This document shows positions 22,353 through 31,469 of a stretch of DNA of 64,000 nt, piece by piece. The stretch lies in assembly GCA_001603075.1 (NCBI GenBank), contig LVBB01000016.1:100926-164925 (forward strand), read 5' to 3'. The translations under genes and the position numbers were made by a program. The notes under the pieces are model-generated. The model saw only the letters and a list, made by a program, of their open reading frames with translations. It was not told where the DNA came from and did not search any database. Each line of letters begins with the position of its first letter. Positions within the stretch are counted from its first letter, which is position 1. Source of the DNA: Phycisphaerales bacterium Planc_01 (lineage in GTDB: Bacteria > Planctomycetota > Phycisphaerae > Sedimentisphaerales > Anaerobacaceae).

Positions 22353-24965
22353 ATGGCTACTCCAACCACATTCCGGGTGTATGCCGCAATCGCCCTGTTC
22401 CTCGCCCTCGTCCCAGCCGCCCCGGCGGCTGAGCAGATCGACCAAAGCAACCTGCCAGAATGGGACGGCGGCTGGACGCACGTCAATCCAACTGCCGATG
22501 GCCAGGCCGCCATGTGGCAGACGTTCACCCCGGCCTGCACGAATCTGACGGCGGTGGAGATCGACATTCTCACCGCGAACCCCGGCCGGGGTGACGACGT
22601 GCTGACCGTCGCGATCGCTGCGGCCGGAGTCGTTCTCGCGTCGGCCGAACGTTCCGTCGATGACGGCTTCGACGGCCTCTTGCGCTTTGAGTTCCCCGAG
22701 GCGGTGCCTCTCGTCCCCGAGCAGCTTTATGAACTGAAGGTGCACGACACGGGCAAGGGGCAATTCGGCTGGAAGTACGGCCCGAACACCTACGAACGCG
22801 GCAGCAGATACGTCTTCGCCCAGCAGCGACTCGGTCATGACTGGTTCTTCCGAACCTATGCTTGGGTCGAGTCGGCCGCAACCAAGTACAGCGGCGGGAG
22901 GGGTGTGCCCGACGATCCGTACCAGATCGCCACGGCCGCCGACCTGATCGCCCTCGGCGAGACGCCCGAAGACTACGACAAGCACTTCATCCTCACCGCC
23001 GACATCGACCTGGACCCCAATCTGCCGGGAGGCAAGGTCTTCGATAGGGCCGTCATTGCGGCAGATGTCAATGATGCAACCGAGGGGTTTCAGGGGACTT
23101 CCTTTACCGGGGTCTTTGGCGGCAATGGACATTCGATCTTGGGCCTCACGATCGTAGGAAGTGACTATCTCGGACTCTTCGCCCAATTGGCTTCTGATGG
23201 AATCGTGTACAATCTGGAACTTGACGAGGTAGAGATCAGTGGAACCGGTGAATGCGTCGGCGCTCTGACAGGCCACAACTCGGGCGGCAACATCGTTGCG
23301 AGCAGTAGTAGTGGCTCCGTCAGAGGCCGTCAGAAAGTCGGTGGGCTAATAGGGTGGAATCGTGGCAGTGTGACCAACTGCTACAGCGCGAGTGTGGTGA
23401 GTGGGAATTCGGATATCGGCGGCTTGGCAGGGTCCAACATCGAGGGAGATTTGACCCAGTGCTACAGTGTCGGATTAGTCTGCGGCACTGGGGAGCACGT
23501 TGGCGGACTCGTTGGGACCAACTACGATTATGATGGAGGGGGAACTTTCCTCCCTGTACCACAGGGCTCCGTGACCGGTTCCTTCTGGGACATTCAAACC
23601 TCGGGTCAGGCGACAAGTGACGAGGGGACAGGCAAGACCACGGTCGAGATGCAGACGGCCAGTACGTTCCGCGATGCGGGGTGGGACTTCGTGGGCGAGA
23701 CGGCCGATGGCACCTGCGACTACTGGGAAATCACGGAGGGCAACTATCCTCTGCTGCACTACCGTGGCCAGGCCCATCCTGTGATGACGGAAGGACGGGG
23801 AACGGCCGACCAGCCCTATCTGATTCGAGATAGTCGGGATTTAGGCATTGTGTGGTTCGAACCCTTCGCCCATTACCACTTGGCTCAGGCTATTGATCTA
23901 TCAGGGATTACGTGGTCGATGGCCGTCGTCCCTTGGTTTGGAGGGAGTTTTAACGGTAACGGTTACGTGCTTAGCAACCTCCATATCCAAGGCGGCTATC
24001 ACTGCGGTCTATTCGGCCAAATCGCCCGTACAGCGAGCGTCTCCAATCTGAGGCTTGAAGCAGTGGATATTCATGGGACGGAGTATGTCGGGGGGCTGGC
24101 TGGTTACAACGGGGGTAGTGTCTGTACGAGCTACAGCAATGGGGTGATCAGCGGACCCAGCTACCACGGGGTCCACGGAACCAGCTACTTTATCGGTGGA
24201 CTCGTTGGCTACAGCGACGGCAACATTGCATCAAGCCGTAGCGGCGGCTCGGTCAGCGGTTACGAGGGCATCGGTGGGTTAGTAGGCCACAATGCTGGCA
24301 GCATCACCAAGAGCTACAGCACCAGTTCGGTCAGCGGCCGCACGGATGTAGGCGGGCTGGTGGGATTCATGCCCAACGGTGCTGTTACCGCGTCGTTCTG
24401 GGACATCGAGACCTCAGGCCAGACCACGAGTGCCGGTGGTACAGGCAGGACCACCGCCGAGATGCAGACGGCGAGTACGTTCCTGGATGCCGGCTGGGAC
24501 TTCGTGGGCGAGACGGCCAATGGGACGGAGGACATCTGGTGGATCGATGAAGGGCAGGACTATCCCCGGCTGTGGTGGGAACTGGAGGAGACGGCGCGAT
24601 TGCCTGTCATCGAACTGGATGCGGCGAGCTTCGATGCCGCGATTGCTGAAGGCGTGGTTCTCGTCGACTTCTATGCTACGTGGTGTGGGCCTTGCGCCCA
24701 GCAGGCTCCGATCCTCGAAGAAGTTGCCGACCGCCTCCAGGGCCGGGCGCAGGTGGCCAAACTCGACGTCGACGAGGCACGTGGCATTGCCCAACGATAC
24801 AACGTGACTGCGATCCCGACCCTCATCGTATTCCAGGAGGGAGTTGAGGTAACACGATTCATCGGTGTGACGGATGCGGAAGACCTCATCGCAGCCGTCC
24901 TGGCTGCGGTGGGCTTGCCGGTGCCGGTGATCCAAGAAATCTCGTCATGTGCTGAGTCCCAATGA
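22353..24965 (+). CDS. Secreted GLUG-repeat protein with C-terminal thioredoxin domain
   Basis: Signal peptide; repeated 'VGGLIGWNRGSVTNCYSASVVSG' GLUG units; C-terminal VVLVDFYATWCGPCAQQAPILEEVADRLQGRAQVAKLDVDEARGIAQRYNVTAIPTLIVFQEG. Start refined to ATG 22353 after GGAGG. Confidence 0.88.
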   Translation: MATPTTFRVYAAIALFLALVPAAPAAEQIDQSNLPEWDGGWTHVNPTADGQAAMWQTFTPACTNLTAVEIDILTANPGRGDDVLTVAIAAAGVVLASAERSVDDGFDGLLRFEFPEAVPLVPEQLYELKVHDTGKGQFGWKYGPNTYERGSRYVFAQQRLGHDWFFRTYAWVESAATKYSGGRGVPDDPYQIATAADLIALGETPEDYDKHFILTADIDLDPNLPGGKVFDRAVIAADVNDATEGFQGTSFTGVFGGNGHSILGLTIVGSDYLGLFAQLASDGIVYNLELDEVEISGTGECVGALTGHNSGGNIVASSSSGSVRGRQKVGGLIGWNRGSVTNCYSASVVSGNSDIGGLAGSNIEGDLTQCYSVGLVCGTGEHVGGLVGTNYDYDGGGTFLPVPQGSVTGSFWDIQTSGQATSDEGTGKTTVEMQTASTFRDAGWDFVGETADGTCDYWEITEGNYPLLHYRGQAHPVMTEGRGTADQPYLIRDSRDLGIVWFEPFAHYHLAQAIDLSGITWSMAVVPWFGGSFNGNGYVLSNLHIQGGYHCGLFGQIARTASVSNLRLEAVDIHGTEYVGGLAGYNGGSVCTSYSNGVISGPSYHGVHGTSYFIGGLVGYSDGNIASSRSGGSVSGYEGIGGLVGHNAGSITKSYSTSSVSGRTDVGGLVGFMPNGAVTASFWDIETSGQTTSAGGTGRTTAEMQTASTFLDAGWDFVGETANGTEDIWWIDEGQDYPRLWWELEETARLPVIELDAASFDAAIAEGVVLVDFYATWCGPCAQQAPILEEVADRLQGRAQVAKLDVDEARGIAQRYNVTAIPTLIVFQEGVEVTRFIGVTDAEDLIAAVLAAVGLPVPVIQEISSCAESQ

Positions 24966-25011
24966 CTGGGGTGAGTGCAGCCTGATTCGCCATCTTGGAG
25001 GACTGGAGACT

Positions 25012-27021
25012 ATGAGACCGCTGCTCTTAACGCTGATCGCGTGTACGCTTGTCTTGCCAGTTCAAGCCCAATACTCCGGCGGGACGGGAGAGCCGAACGA
25101 CCCGTACCAGATCGCCACGGCCGCCGACCTGATCGCCCTCGGCGAGACGCCCGCAGACTACGACAAGCACTTCATCCTGACCGCCGACATCGATCTCGAC
25201 CCCAGCCTCCCCGGAGGCAGGGTCCTCGACAGGGCCGTGATTGCGCCGAATACAAACGACGTGGAAGGTGATTTCCAGGGAACTCCATTCACCGGCGTCT
25301 TTGACGGCAATGAACATACTATATCGAACCTGACAATCGCCGGTGGAAGCTATCTGGGCCTGTTCGGCCTGGCAGGTTCGCCAGTGCGAAAAGGCGCCGC
25401 ATTCGTGAAGAACCTCGAACTCATCGATACCCGCATCACAGGCACGGGTAACTATGTCGGGGGGCTTGCGGGCTCCAACGACGGTTCTGTGACAGAGTGT
25501 TGCAGCAGTGGCGTCGTCAGCGGCAACATGTACGTGGGCGGTTTGGTGGGCTACAGTCGATCTTGGATGTATGGACCTGGACGGATCATGGACTGCTACT
25601 CTATGGCCGCTGTATCCGCGACCACTGGCAGTGCCGGCGGCTTAGTCGGATTCAACTCCGGGGCCATCATCCGATGCTATTCCACGGGCCCGGTCTCGGC
25701 GCCCGTCGGGGCCGGTGGATTGGTGGGAGAACCCTGGGAGGATTGGGGCGCGACCGTTACGGACTGTTTCTGGGACACCGAGACTTCAGGGCAGGCCACG
25801 AGCACCGGGGGCATGGGAAAGACAACTCTGGAAATGTACGCCGCGAGCACGTTCGTTGCGTGGGGCGCGTGCGTGTCGGTCTGGACCATAGATGATGGGC
25901 GGGACTATCCGCGCCTGGTGTGGGAGAATGGGCCTGGGCGGATCATCGCCGGGCCAACCTTTGCTGGTGGTTCAGGCACAATCGAGGACCCCTTCCTGAT
26001 TGCCAGCGCAGAGGATCTGGACACCCTCAGCCTGTACTCATGCCATTGGGACAGGCACTTCAAGCTTGTGACGGACATCGACCTGTCAGGCCGGACGTGG
26101 ATGGGTCCTGTCGTACTGCGTTTTTCAGGCATCTTCGACGGGAACGGCCACACGGTCTCGCACTTGGCGATCACAGGTGGAAGCAGCCTGGGATTGTTTG
26201 GCCAACTGTCCGGCGAGGTCAAAGACCTGGGGGTGGTGGATGTCAACATCACCGGTTCAGGTGACTATGTCGCGGGGCTCGTGGGGTGGAACAGCGGTGC
26301 TGTGACCCGGTGCCACAGTACCGGTGCAGTGAGCAGCAATTCCCATGTCGGCGGCCTCGTGGGCGTCAACTTTGGCAGCATTACCACAAGCTATTGCACC
26401 GGGGCAGTGACAGGCGACTCGGGTGTGGGCGGGCTAATAGGCGGCAACTACCGTGGCGATGTTAAGCGGTGCTACAGCACCAGTGCGGTCGTGGGGAGTG
26501 AGAATGTGGGAGGGTTAATTGGAAATCACGCAGGAGGTGCAATTGAGACCTGTTACGCTGCAGGATACGTGACAGGCAGCGGGGCCGTGGGTGGGTTGGT
26601 GGGATTGAATGAAAGCGTACTAATGGACTCTTATTCCTTGAGTATTGTCTCCGGGAACAACCGAGTCGGCGGTTTGGTCGGCAAGAACTCCAACGCGGTG
26701 CGCCGCTGCTACTCGGCAGGTGCGGTCAACGGCGATCAGTATGTCGGCGGCCTGGTCGGGAGCAACATCTTCGCGGCCGGAACTGAAATCGCAGAATCCT
26801 TCTGGGACGTTGTGAGCAGTGAATCAAGCAGGATGTGTGGACTTGGGTCGGGTGACAATTCCCTGGGTAGAGACACGGCCGAGATGCAGACGGCCGCTAC
26901 GTTTCTTGATGCCGGCTGGGACTTCGTGGGCGAGACGGACAATGGGACGGACGACATCTGGTGGATTGACGAAGGCCAGGACTATCCCCGCCTGTGGTGG
27001 GAGCTCTCGATTGATGAGTGA
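25012..27021 (+). CDS. Secreted GLUG-repeat protein
   Basis: MRPLLLTLIACTLVLPVQAQ signal peptide; many GLUG units (VGGLVGVNFGSITTSYCTGAVTGDSGVGGLIGGN); ends DDIWWIDEGQDYPRLWWELSIDE. Confidence 0.88.
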   Translation: MRPLLLTLIACTLVLPVQAQYSGGTGEPNDPYQIATAADLIALGETPADYDKHFILTADIDLDPSLPGGRVLDRAVIAPNTNDVEGDFQGTPFTGVFDGNEHTISNLTIAGGSYLGLFGLAGSPVRKGAAFVKNLELIDTRITGTGNYVGGLAGSNDGSVTECCSSGVVSGNMYVGGLVGYSRSWMYGPGRIMDCYSMAAVSATTGSAGGLVGFNSGAIIRCYSTGPVSAPVGAGGLVGEPWEDWGATVTDCFWDTETSGQATSTGGMGKTTLEMYAASTFVAWGACVSVWTIDDGRDYPRLVWENGPGRIIAGPTFAGGSGTIEDPFLIASAEDLDTLSLYSCHWDRHFKLVTDIDLSGRTWMGPVVLRFSGIFDGNGHTVSHLAITGGSSLGLFGQLSGEVKDLGVVDVNITGSGDYVAGLVGWNSGAVTRCHSTGAVSSNSHVGGLVGVNFGSITTSYCTGAVTGDSGVGGLIGGNYRGDVKRCYSTSAVVGSENVGGLIGNHAGGAIETCYAAGYVTGSGAVGGLVGLNESVLMDSYSLSIVSGNNRVGGLVGKNSNAVRRCYSAGAVNGDQYVGGLVGSNIFAAGTEIAESFWDVVSSESSRMCGLGSGDNSLGRDTAEMQTAATFLDAGWDFVGETDNGTDDIWWIDEGQDYPRLWWELSIDE

Positions 27022-27129
27022 TGATTGATTATTGATGATTGGAGGCAGAAGACGGACCACGGGGCACGGGGCACTCGTTCGAGATACGTACGACGAGATA
27101 CGAGATACGCATTGTAAGGAGGACTGACG

Positions 27130-29613
27130 ATGGGGACGAGGCATTGGGTGTGGGTCGTGGCGGCGGTTGTCGTGTTGTCTGTTTGTCCTGGATTCGTACG
27201 GGCGAAGGCGTATCGGCTGACGGTGGCGGGCGAGGGGATGGAGTTTGTGGCGCAGCCGGAGCGGGGGTATGTCGTCAAGGTGCCGGAGCGGTCCGGCGGC
27301 CTCTATTCGCTGGCGCATCTGGCCGCCCTGGACACCGAGAACGCCAGACGGGTTGGCGGGCGGGATCGACGCGGGGTCTGGACGGTGGAGAACGATGGTC
27401 CGGCCGCCCGCAACGAAGAGATGATCCGCGCGCTGCGGGCCGGCGGCCATGCGACGTACGCCGCACCGCTGTTCTCCTGCGGCGGCGAGACCGTGGCGGT
27501 CATTCCGGAGATCGTCATTCGCGTCAGACCCGGGGTCGATGCGCGGCAGGTCCACTTCCTCTGCCAGTCCCTGGCACTGGCGGTCATCAAGCCGATGGAG
27601 TTCACGACACAGGAGTACCTGCTGGAGGTGCTCGGGTCGAACGCTGAGGCGGTCTTCGCCGCGGTCGAGCAACTGAACGAAGTGGACGTGATCGAATGGG
27701 CCTGCCCGAACACGGCCATGCGGCCGAAGCTGGCCGGACGGCCGGCGCCGAATCAGGTTGCCTCGTCGGGTCAATCGCGTTCCATGACGGCCGGCGAAGA
27801 GACGGAAAGGACCGGCGTCTTCCCGAACGACGAGTACTTCCCCATGCAGTGGCACCTGTACAACACCGGCCAGTCCGGCGGTACCCCCGGCGCCGACATC
27901 CGCGTCCCCGAAGCCTGGGAGATCACGACTGGAGACCCCAACATCGTCATTGCGGTGATTGATTGTGGCGTAGATAGCCAGCACCCCGACCTGATCGACA
28001 ACCTTGTGCCCGGGTACGATTTCTATGACTACGACGACATGCCCGATCCTGTTCCGCTGGACCGTCTGGACGCTCATGGGACGGAGTGTGCCGGCGCCGC
28101 AGCAGCAAAGGGCAACAACGGCATTGGGGTGGTAGGAGTTGCCTTCGACTGCAAGATCATGCCCATTCGGGATGGAAGTTCGGCAGACTATATCAGTCAG
28201 CCGCAAAAGGCTACAGCGTTGCGATGGGCTGCCGTGCACGGAGCCGATGTACTGAGCAACAGTTGGGCTTGGACGATGAGTCCCACGCCCATCCTCCACT
28301 CTGCGATCGTGGATATTACACAGCCGGGCGGAATCGGTCGCGCGGGGAAGGGATGTGTGGTGGTGTTCGCAGCAGGCAACGATGAGGGTCCCATGAAATT
28401 TCACCCACAGAAGTACCCGGAAGTGATCGCCGTGGGCGCAACGGACCACAAGGATGTTCTCTGGCCTTACAGCAGCTACGGACCCCACATGGCGCTCACG
28501 GCGCCGAGCGGCTGCGATGGCCAGTGGTGTGGAGGGGTGTTCGCAACGCTGTGGACAACCGATCTTACGGGCCCGCAGGGCAACAACGTGTTCAACGATG
28601 ATCCGGACCTGCTGGATTATGCGCAGTATTGGGGTGGCACCTCGGTCAGTTGTCCCATTGTGGCGGGTGTCGCAGCCTTGATTCTCTCCATCGAACCGAC
28701 GCTGACAAATGAGGAGGTTCGCCACTTCCTGGAGCGATCGGCAAAGGACCTGGGTGAGCCCGGACGGGACACATACTATGCCTGGGGCCGGGTCGATGCG
28801 AGGGCTGCGCTGGATATGGTCCTGGCCTACCGCTGCGATCTGAACAAGGATTGGCAGGTGGATGAGCAGGATCTCGTGATCCTGAGTGCGGCCCTCGACG
28901 CCAATGATCTGTCGGCGGATATCGCCCCGGCGGCCAAACGCGACGGTGTGGTCGATGCCAACGACCTTGCGCTTCTCACACAGTACTTAGGCACAGAGAT
29001 TCCTGAGCTTGGTCTGATCGCACATTGGCGGCTGGACGAGACGGACGGCGTTCTCGCGCACGACAGTACCGGCGGGAATCACCATGCCACAGTAAGAGGT
29101 GATCCACTCTGGCGGCCGGCTGGCGGCGCGATCGGTGGTGCCCTGGAACTGGACGGGACATCCTCTGCCACAGCCGACCTGGGCCTGGACCCGGCCGGTG
29201 GTCCCTTCAGTGTCTTTGCCTGGATCAAGGGTGGTGTACCGGGCCAGACAATCGTTTCGCAGGACAACGGCGGGAACTTGCTCATCACTGGCTCGAATTG
29301 GCTTCTCGCCGATCCGGCCACAGGCGCGCTGATGACTGAGTTGTCGCCGCCTCGCGGCCGCACCACGATCCCGCCGCTGGTTTCAGAAGCTGTCGTCACG
29401 GATGGGAACTGGCATCACATCGGGTTTGTGTGGGACGGCGCGACACGAGCGCTGTACGTGGACGAGACGCTGGTCGCCGAGGATGCGCAAACAGGTCTGG
29501 CGCCATGCTCCGGCGCTCTGCAAATTGGCTGCGACAAGGACATGACGCCCGGCACCTTCTTCACCGGCCTGATCGACGACGTCCACATCTATAACCATGC
29601 GGTCAGGCCGTAG
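27130..29613 (+). CDS. Secreted subtilisin-like (S8) serine protease with dockerin-like segment and C-terminal LamG domain
   Basis: Triad: AVIDCGVDSQHPDL (Asp), DAHGTECAGAAAA (His), GGTSVSCPIVAGVAALI (Ser); CDLNKDWQVDEQDLVILSAAL dockerin-like; LIAHWRLDETDGVLAHDSTGGNHHATVRG LamG. Confidence 0.9.
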   Translation: MGTRHWVWVVAAVVVLSVCPGFVRAKAYRLTVAGEGMEFVAQPERGYVVKVPERSGGLYSLAHLAALDTENARRVGGRDRRGVWTVENDGPAARNEEMIRALRAGGHATYAAPLFSCGGETVAVIPEIVIRVRPGVDARQVHFLCQSLALAVIKPMEFTTQEYLLEVLGSNAEAVFAAVEQLNEVDVIEWACPNTAMRPKLAGRPAPNQVASSGQSRSMTAGEETERTGVFPNDEYFPMQWHLYNTGQSGGTPGADIRVPEAWEITTGDPNIVIAVIDCGVDSQHPDLIDNLVPGYDFYDYDDMPDPVPLDRLDAHGTECAGAAAAKGNNGIGVVGVAFDCKIMPIRDGSSADYISQPQKATALRWAAVHGADVLSNSWAWTMSPTPILHSAIVDITQPGGIGRAGKGCVVVFAAGNDEGPMKFHPQKYPEVIAVGATDHKDVLWPYSSYGPHMALTAPSGCDGQWCGGVFATLWTTDLTGPQGNNVFNDDPDLLDYAQYWGGTSVSCPIVAGVAALILSIEPTLTNEEVRHFLERSAKDLGEPGRDTYYAWGRVDARAALDMVLAYRCDLNKDWQVDEQDLVILSAALDANDLSADIAPAAKRDGVVDANDLALLTQYLGTEIPELGLIAHWRLDETDGVLAHDSTGGNHHATVRGDPLWRPAGGAIGGALELDGTSSATADLGLDPAGGPFSVFAWIKGGVPGQTIVSQDNGGNLLITGSNWLLADPATGALMTELSPPRGRTTIPPLVSEAVVTDGNWHHIGFVWDGATRALYVDETLVAEDAQTGLAPCSGALQIGCDKDMTPGTFFTGLIDDVHIYNHAVRP

Positions 29614-29674
29614 GATCTGGCGGATTCTCGAAGGTCAAGACCATCCGGGTCTGTGGTGGGGGCTCGACAATTGA
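29612..29674 (+). pseudogene. Relic C-terminus of a GLUG protein
   Basis: Frame offset from the subtilase stop encodes RIWRILEGQDHPGLWWGLDN*, resembling IWWIDEGQDYPRLWWEL at the ends of both upstream GLUG domains, followed by the same TTGATGATTGATGAT tract. Confidence 0.55.
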
Positions 29675-29761
29675 TGATTGATGATCTACGATTGATGATT
29701 GAAATTGCGGACGTTGTCTGAACAGAGGCGAAGGATAGCCGCCGATGATGGAGGATATGGA

Positions 29762-30760
29762 ATGAGGTCGCTGCTGCTGTCGACGCTTGCGTATGCCGTC
29801 CTGTGCGTTGTGGCTGTTCCTCCCGCGCGGGCCGTGGACGGGGACTACACGGAGGCCATGCGGGTCCGCAGCCTTCTGCACGCGGAGGAATCTTCCCTGG
29901 ACGGGATGCCGCGTGCGAGGCTCCAGGATCCGCTCGTCGCGGAGACGGTCCTGCTGCCGGTCAGCCGGGGATTCGACCAGAGGTTCACCGGTCTGTGCTG
30001 GGCCTACGCGACGCTCAGTGCCCTGGAGACGATCCACCTGGTCCGCCATGCGGGCGGGCCGGACGTGGAGCTCTCCCGCCGGGCCATGCAGTACTACACG
30101 ATGGAGGACCGCTACCGCCGCTCCATCAAGCAGGTGAACACCTACATTCGCGAAGGCGGGATCGTGCTCGATGCGCTGCGGCTGATTCAGTCCAACGGCA
30201 TCGTGTCCTTCGACGACTATGCCGACGTTGCCGACGCCTACGGATATGCCAACATCGCGGGCATGATCGACAGCGCGCCGACCTTCACCGACAAGATCAT
30301 CGTCCTGTACGAGGGACTGGACATCGTCTATGCGGCGCCGCCCACGCGGACCCATGTTCCGGTCCTGGCCGCCGCCGACCCGAACGCCGCATACGCTCCG
30401 GCTGACGCCGGCGATCTGGCCCGCTTCGTGCTGGGACGCGATGTGTGGCAGAGCTACACGCCCTCCTCGGCCAAGAGCGGTTTCCACGCGCACCCCGACC
30501 CGGACGCCCGGTGGGAGAATGTGTCCTGGCACATGCCGCACAGCGAGTTTCCCGGCCGGATCAGAGAGGCTTTGCTGGCGGGATTCCCCGTCGTGATCTC
30601 CATCCGCAATCACGCGCTGCTGGTCTACGGCGCGGACTACGACGCCGACGGCTCGCCGATCACGTACTACATCAAGGACAGCCACCCGTCCTATTACTAC
30701 GTCACGGACGCCGACTACCTCCACGCGAACTTCTGGGAGATGACGACGGTCAAGCTGTAG
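29762..30760 (+). CDS. Secreted papain-like (C1-type) cysteine protease
   Basis: MRSLLLSTLAYAVLCVVAVPPARA signal; FDQRFTGLCWAYATLSALETI (Cys); RNHALLVYGADYDADGSPITYYIKDSH (His). Confidence 0.72.
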   Translation: MRSLLLSTLAYAVLCVVAVPPARAVDGDYTEAMRVRSLLHAEESSLDGMPRARLQDPLVAETVLLPVSRGFDQRFTGLCWAYATLSALETIHLVRHAGGPDVELSRRAMQYYTMEDRYRRSIKQVNTYIREGGIVLDALRLIQSNGIVSFDDYADVADAYGYANIAGMIDSAPTFTDKIIVLYEGLDIVYAAPPTRTHVPVLAAADPNAAYAPADAGDLARFVLGRDVWQSYTPSSAKSGFHAHPDPDARWENVSWHMPHSEFPGRIREALLAGFPVVISIRNHALLVYGADYDADGSPITYYIKDSHPSYYYVTDADYLHANFWEMTTVKL

Positions 30761-31403
30761 CATCCCCCGATGCCGATCCCCCTGTTGCGTCGGGAGCGAT
30801 GTCGGCAAAGCACGCGGGGGCGTGTTCGGCCAGGATGCTCCGCATCGCGCGGCAGGCGTCGCGGATCTCCCACTGGGCCTTGGCGCTGGTGCGCAGCCTG
30901 AAGATGTGACGCCATTCGCGGAAGTTCGCCGAGACGACGATCTCGCTGGTGCAGGCGTTGGGCAGCACGAATCGCGCATCCTCCTTGCGCAGGCCGCGAT
31001 CGCGCCACTTGCGGTACATCTGCTGGATCGTCCTCATGTCCTGATGGAAGTCGTCGGCGAACTCGGCCGGCATGCTCTCGGGCACGACATAGGCGAACTC
31101 CTCCTCGTCCACATAGCGCTGCGATTGCTGCGAGACCGCCATGAGCCGATGCCGGACGAGTTGGTGCGTCATCGCGCGCGAGCAGTTGCGGATGCGAAAC
31201 GTCGCATAGGCATGCTCCAAGGGCGATTCATGGCCCATCTTGATGAGCCGTCGGATGAAACCCTCATGGGAATCGTCTTCGATGCGATCGAAGCTCAGAT
31301 AGCATGTCCGGCCCGCCTGCTCGATGACGCGCTCCGGGTCCGGCGTGATGGCGATAAGCTCCACTTCCAGGCGATGCTCGCCAGTCTGTTGATTCATGTT
31401 CAC
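30750..31403 (-). CDS. thyX: FAD-dependent thymidylate synthase
   Basis: RHRLMAVSQQSQRYVDEE (RHRx7S motif); PNACTSEIVVSANFREWRHIFRLR. Confidence 0.94.
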   Translation of the reverse strand: MNMNQQTGEHRLEVELIAITPDPERVIEQAGRTCYLSFDRIEDDSHEGFIRRLIKMGHESPLEHAYATFRIRNCSRAMTHQLVRHRLMAVSQQSQRYVDEEEFAYVVPESMPAEFADDFHQDMRTIQQMYRKWRDRGLRKEDARFVLPNACTSEIVVSANFREWRHIFRLRTSAKAQWEIRDACRAMRSILAEHAPACFADIAPDATGGSASGDATA

Positions 31404-31469
31404 TCCGTGACATTGCCCTCGCCGGCGGGGCCCCGGGCCCTCGCACAGCGTCTGTATTCTCGTCGCACC

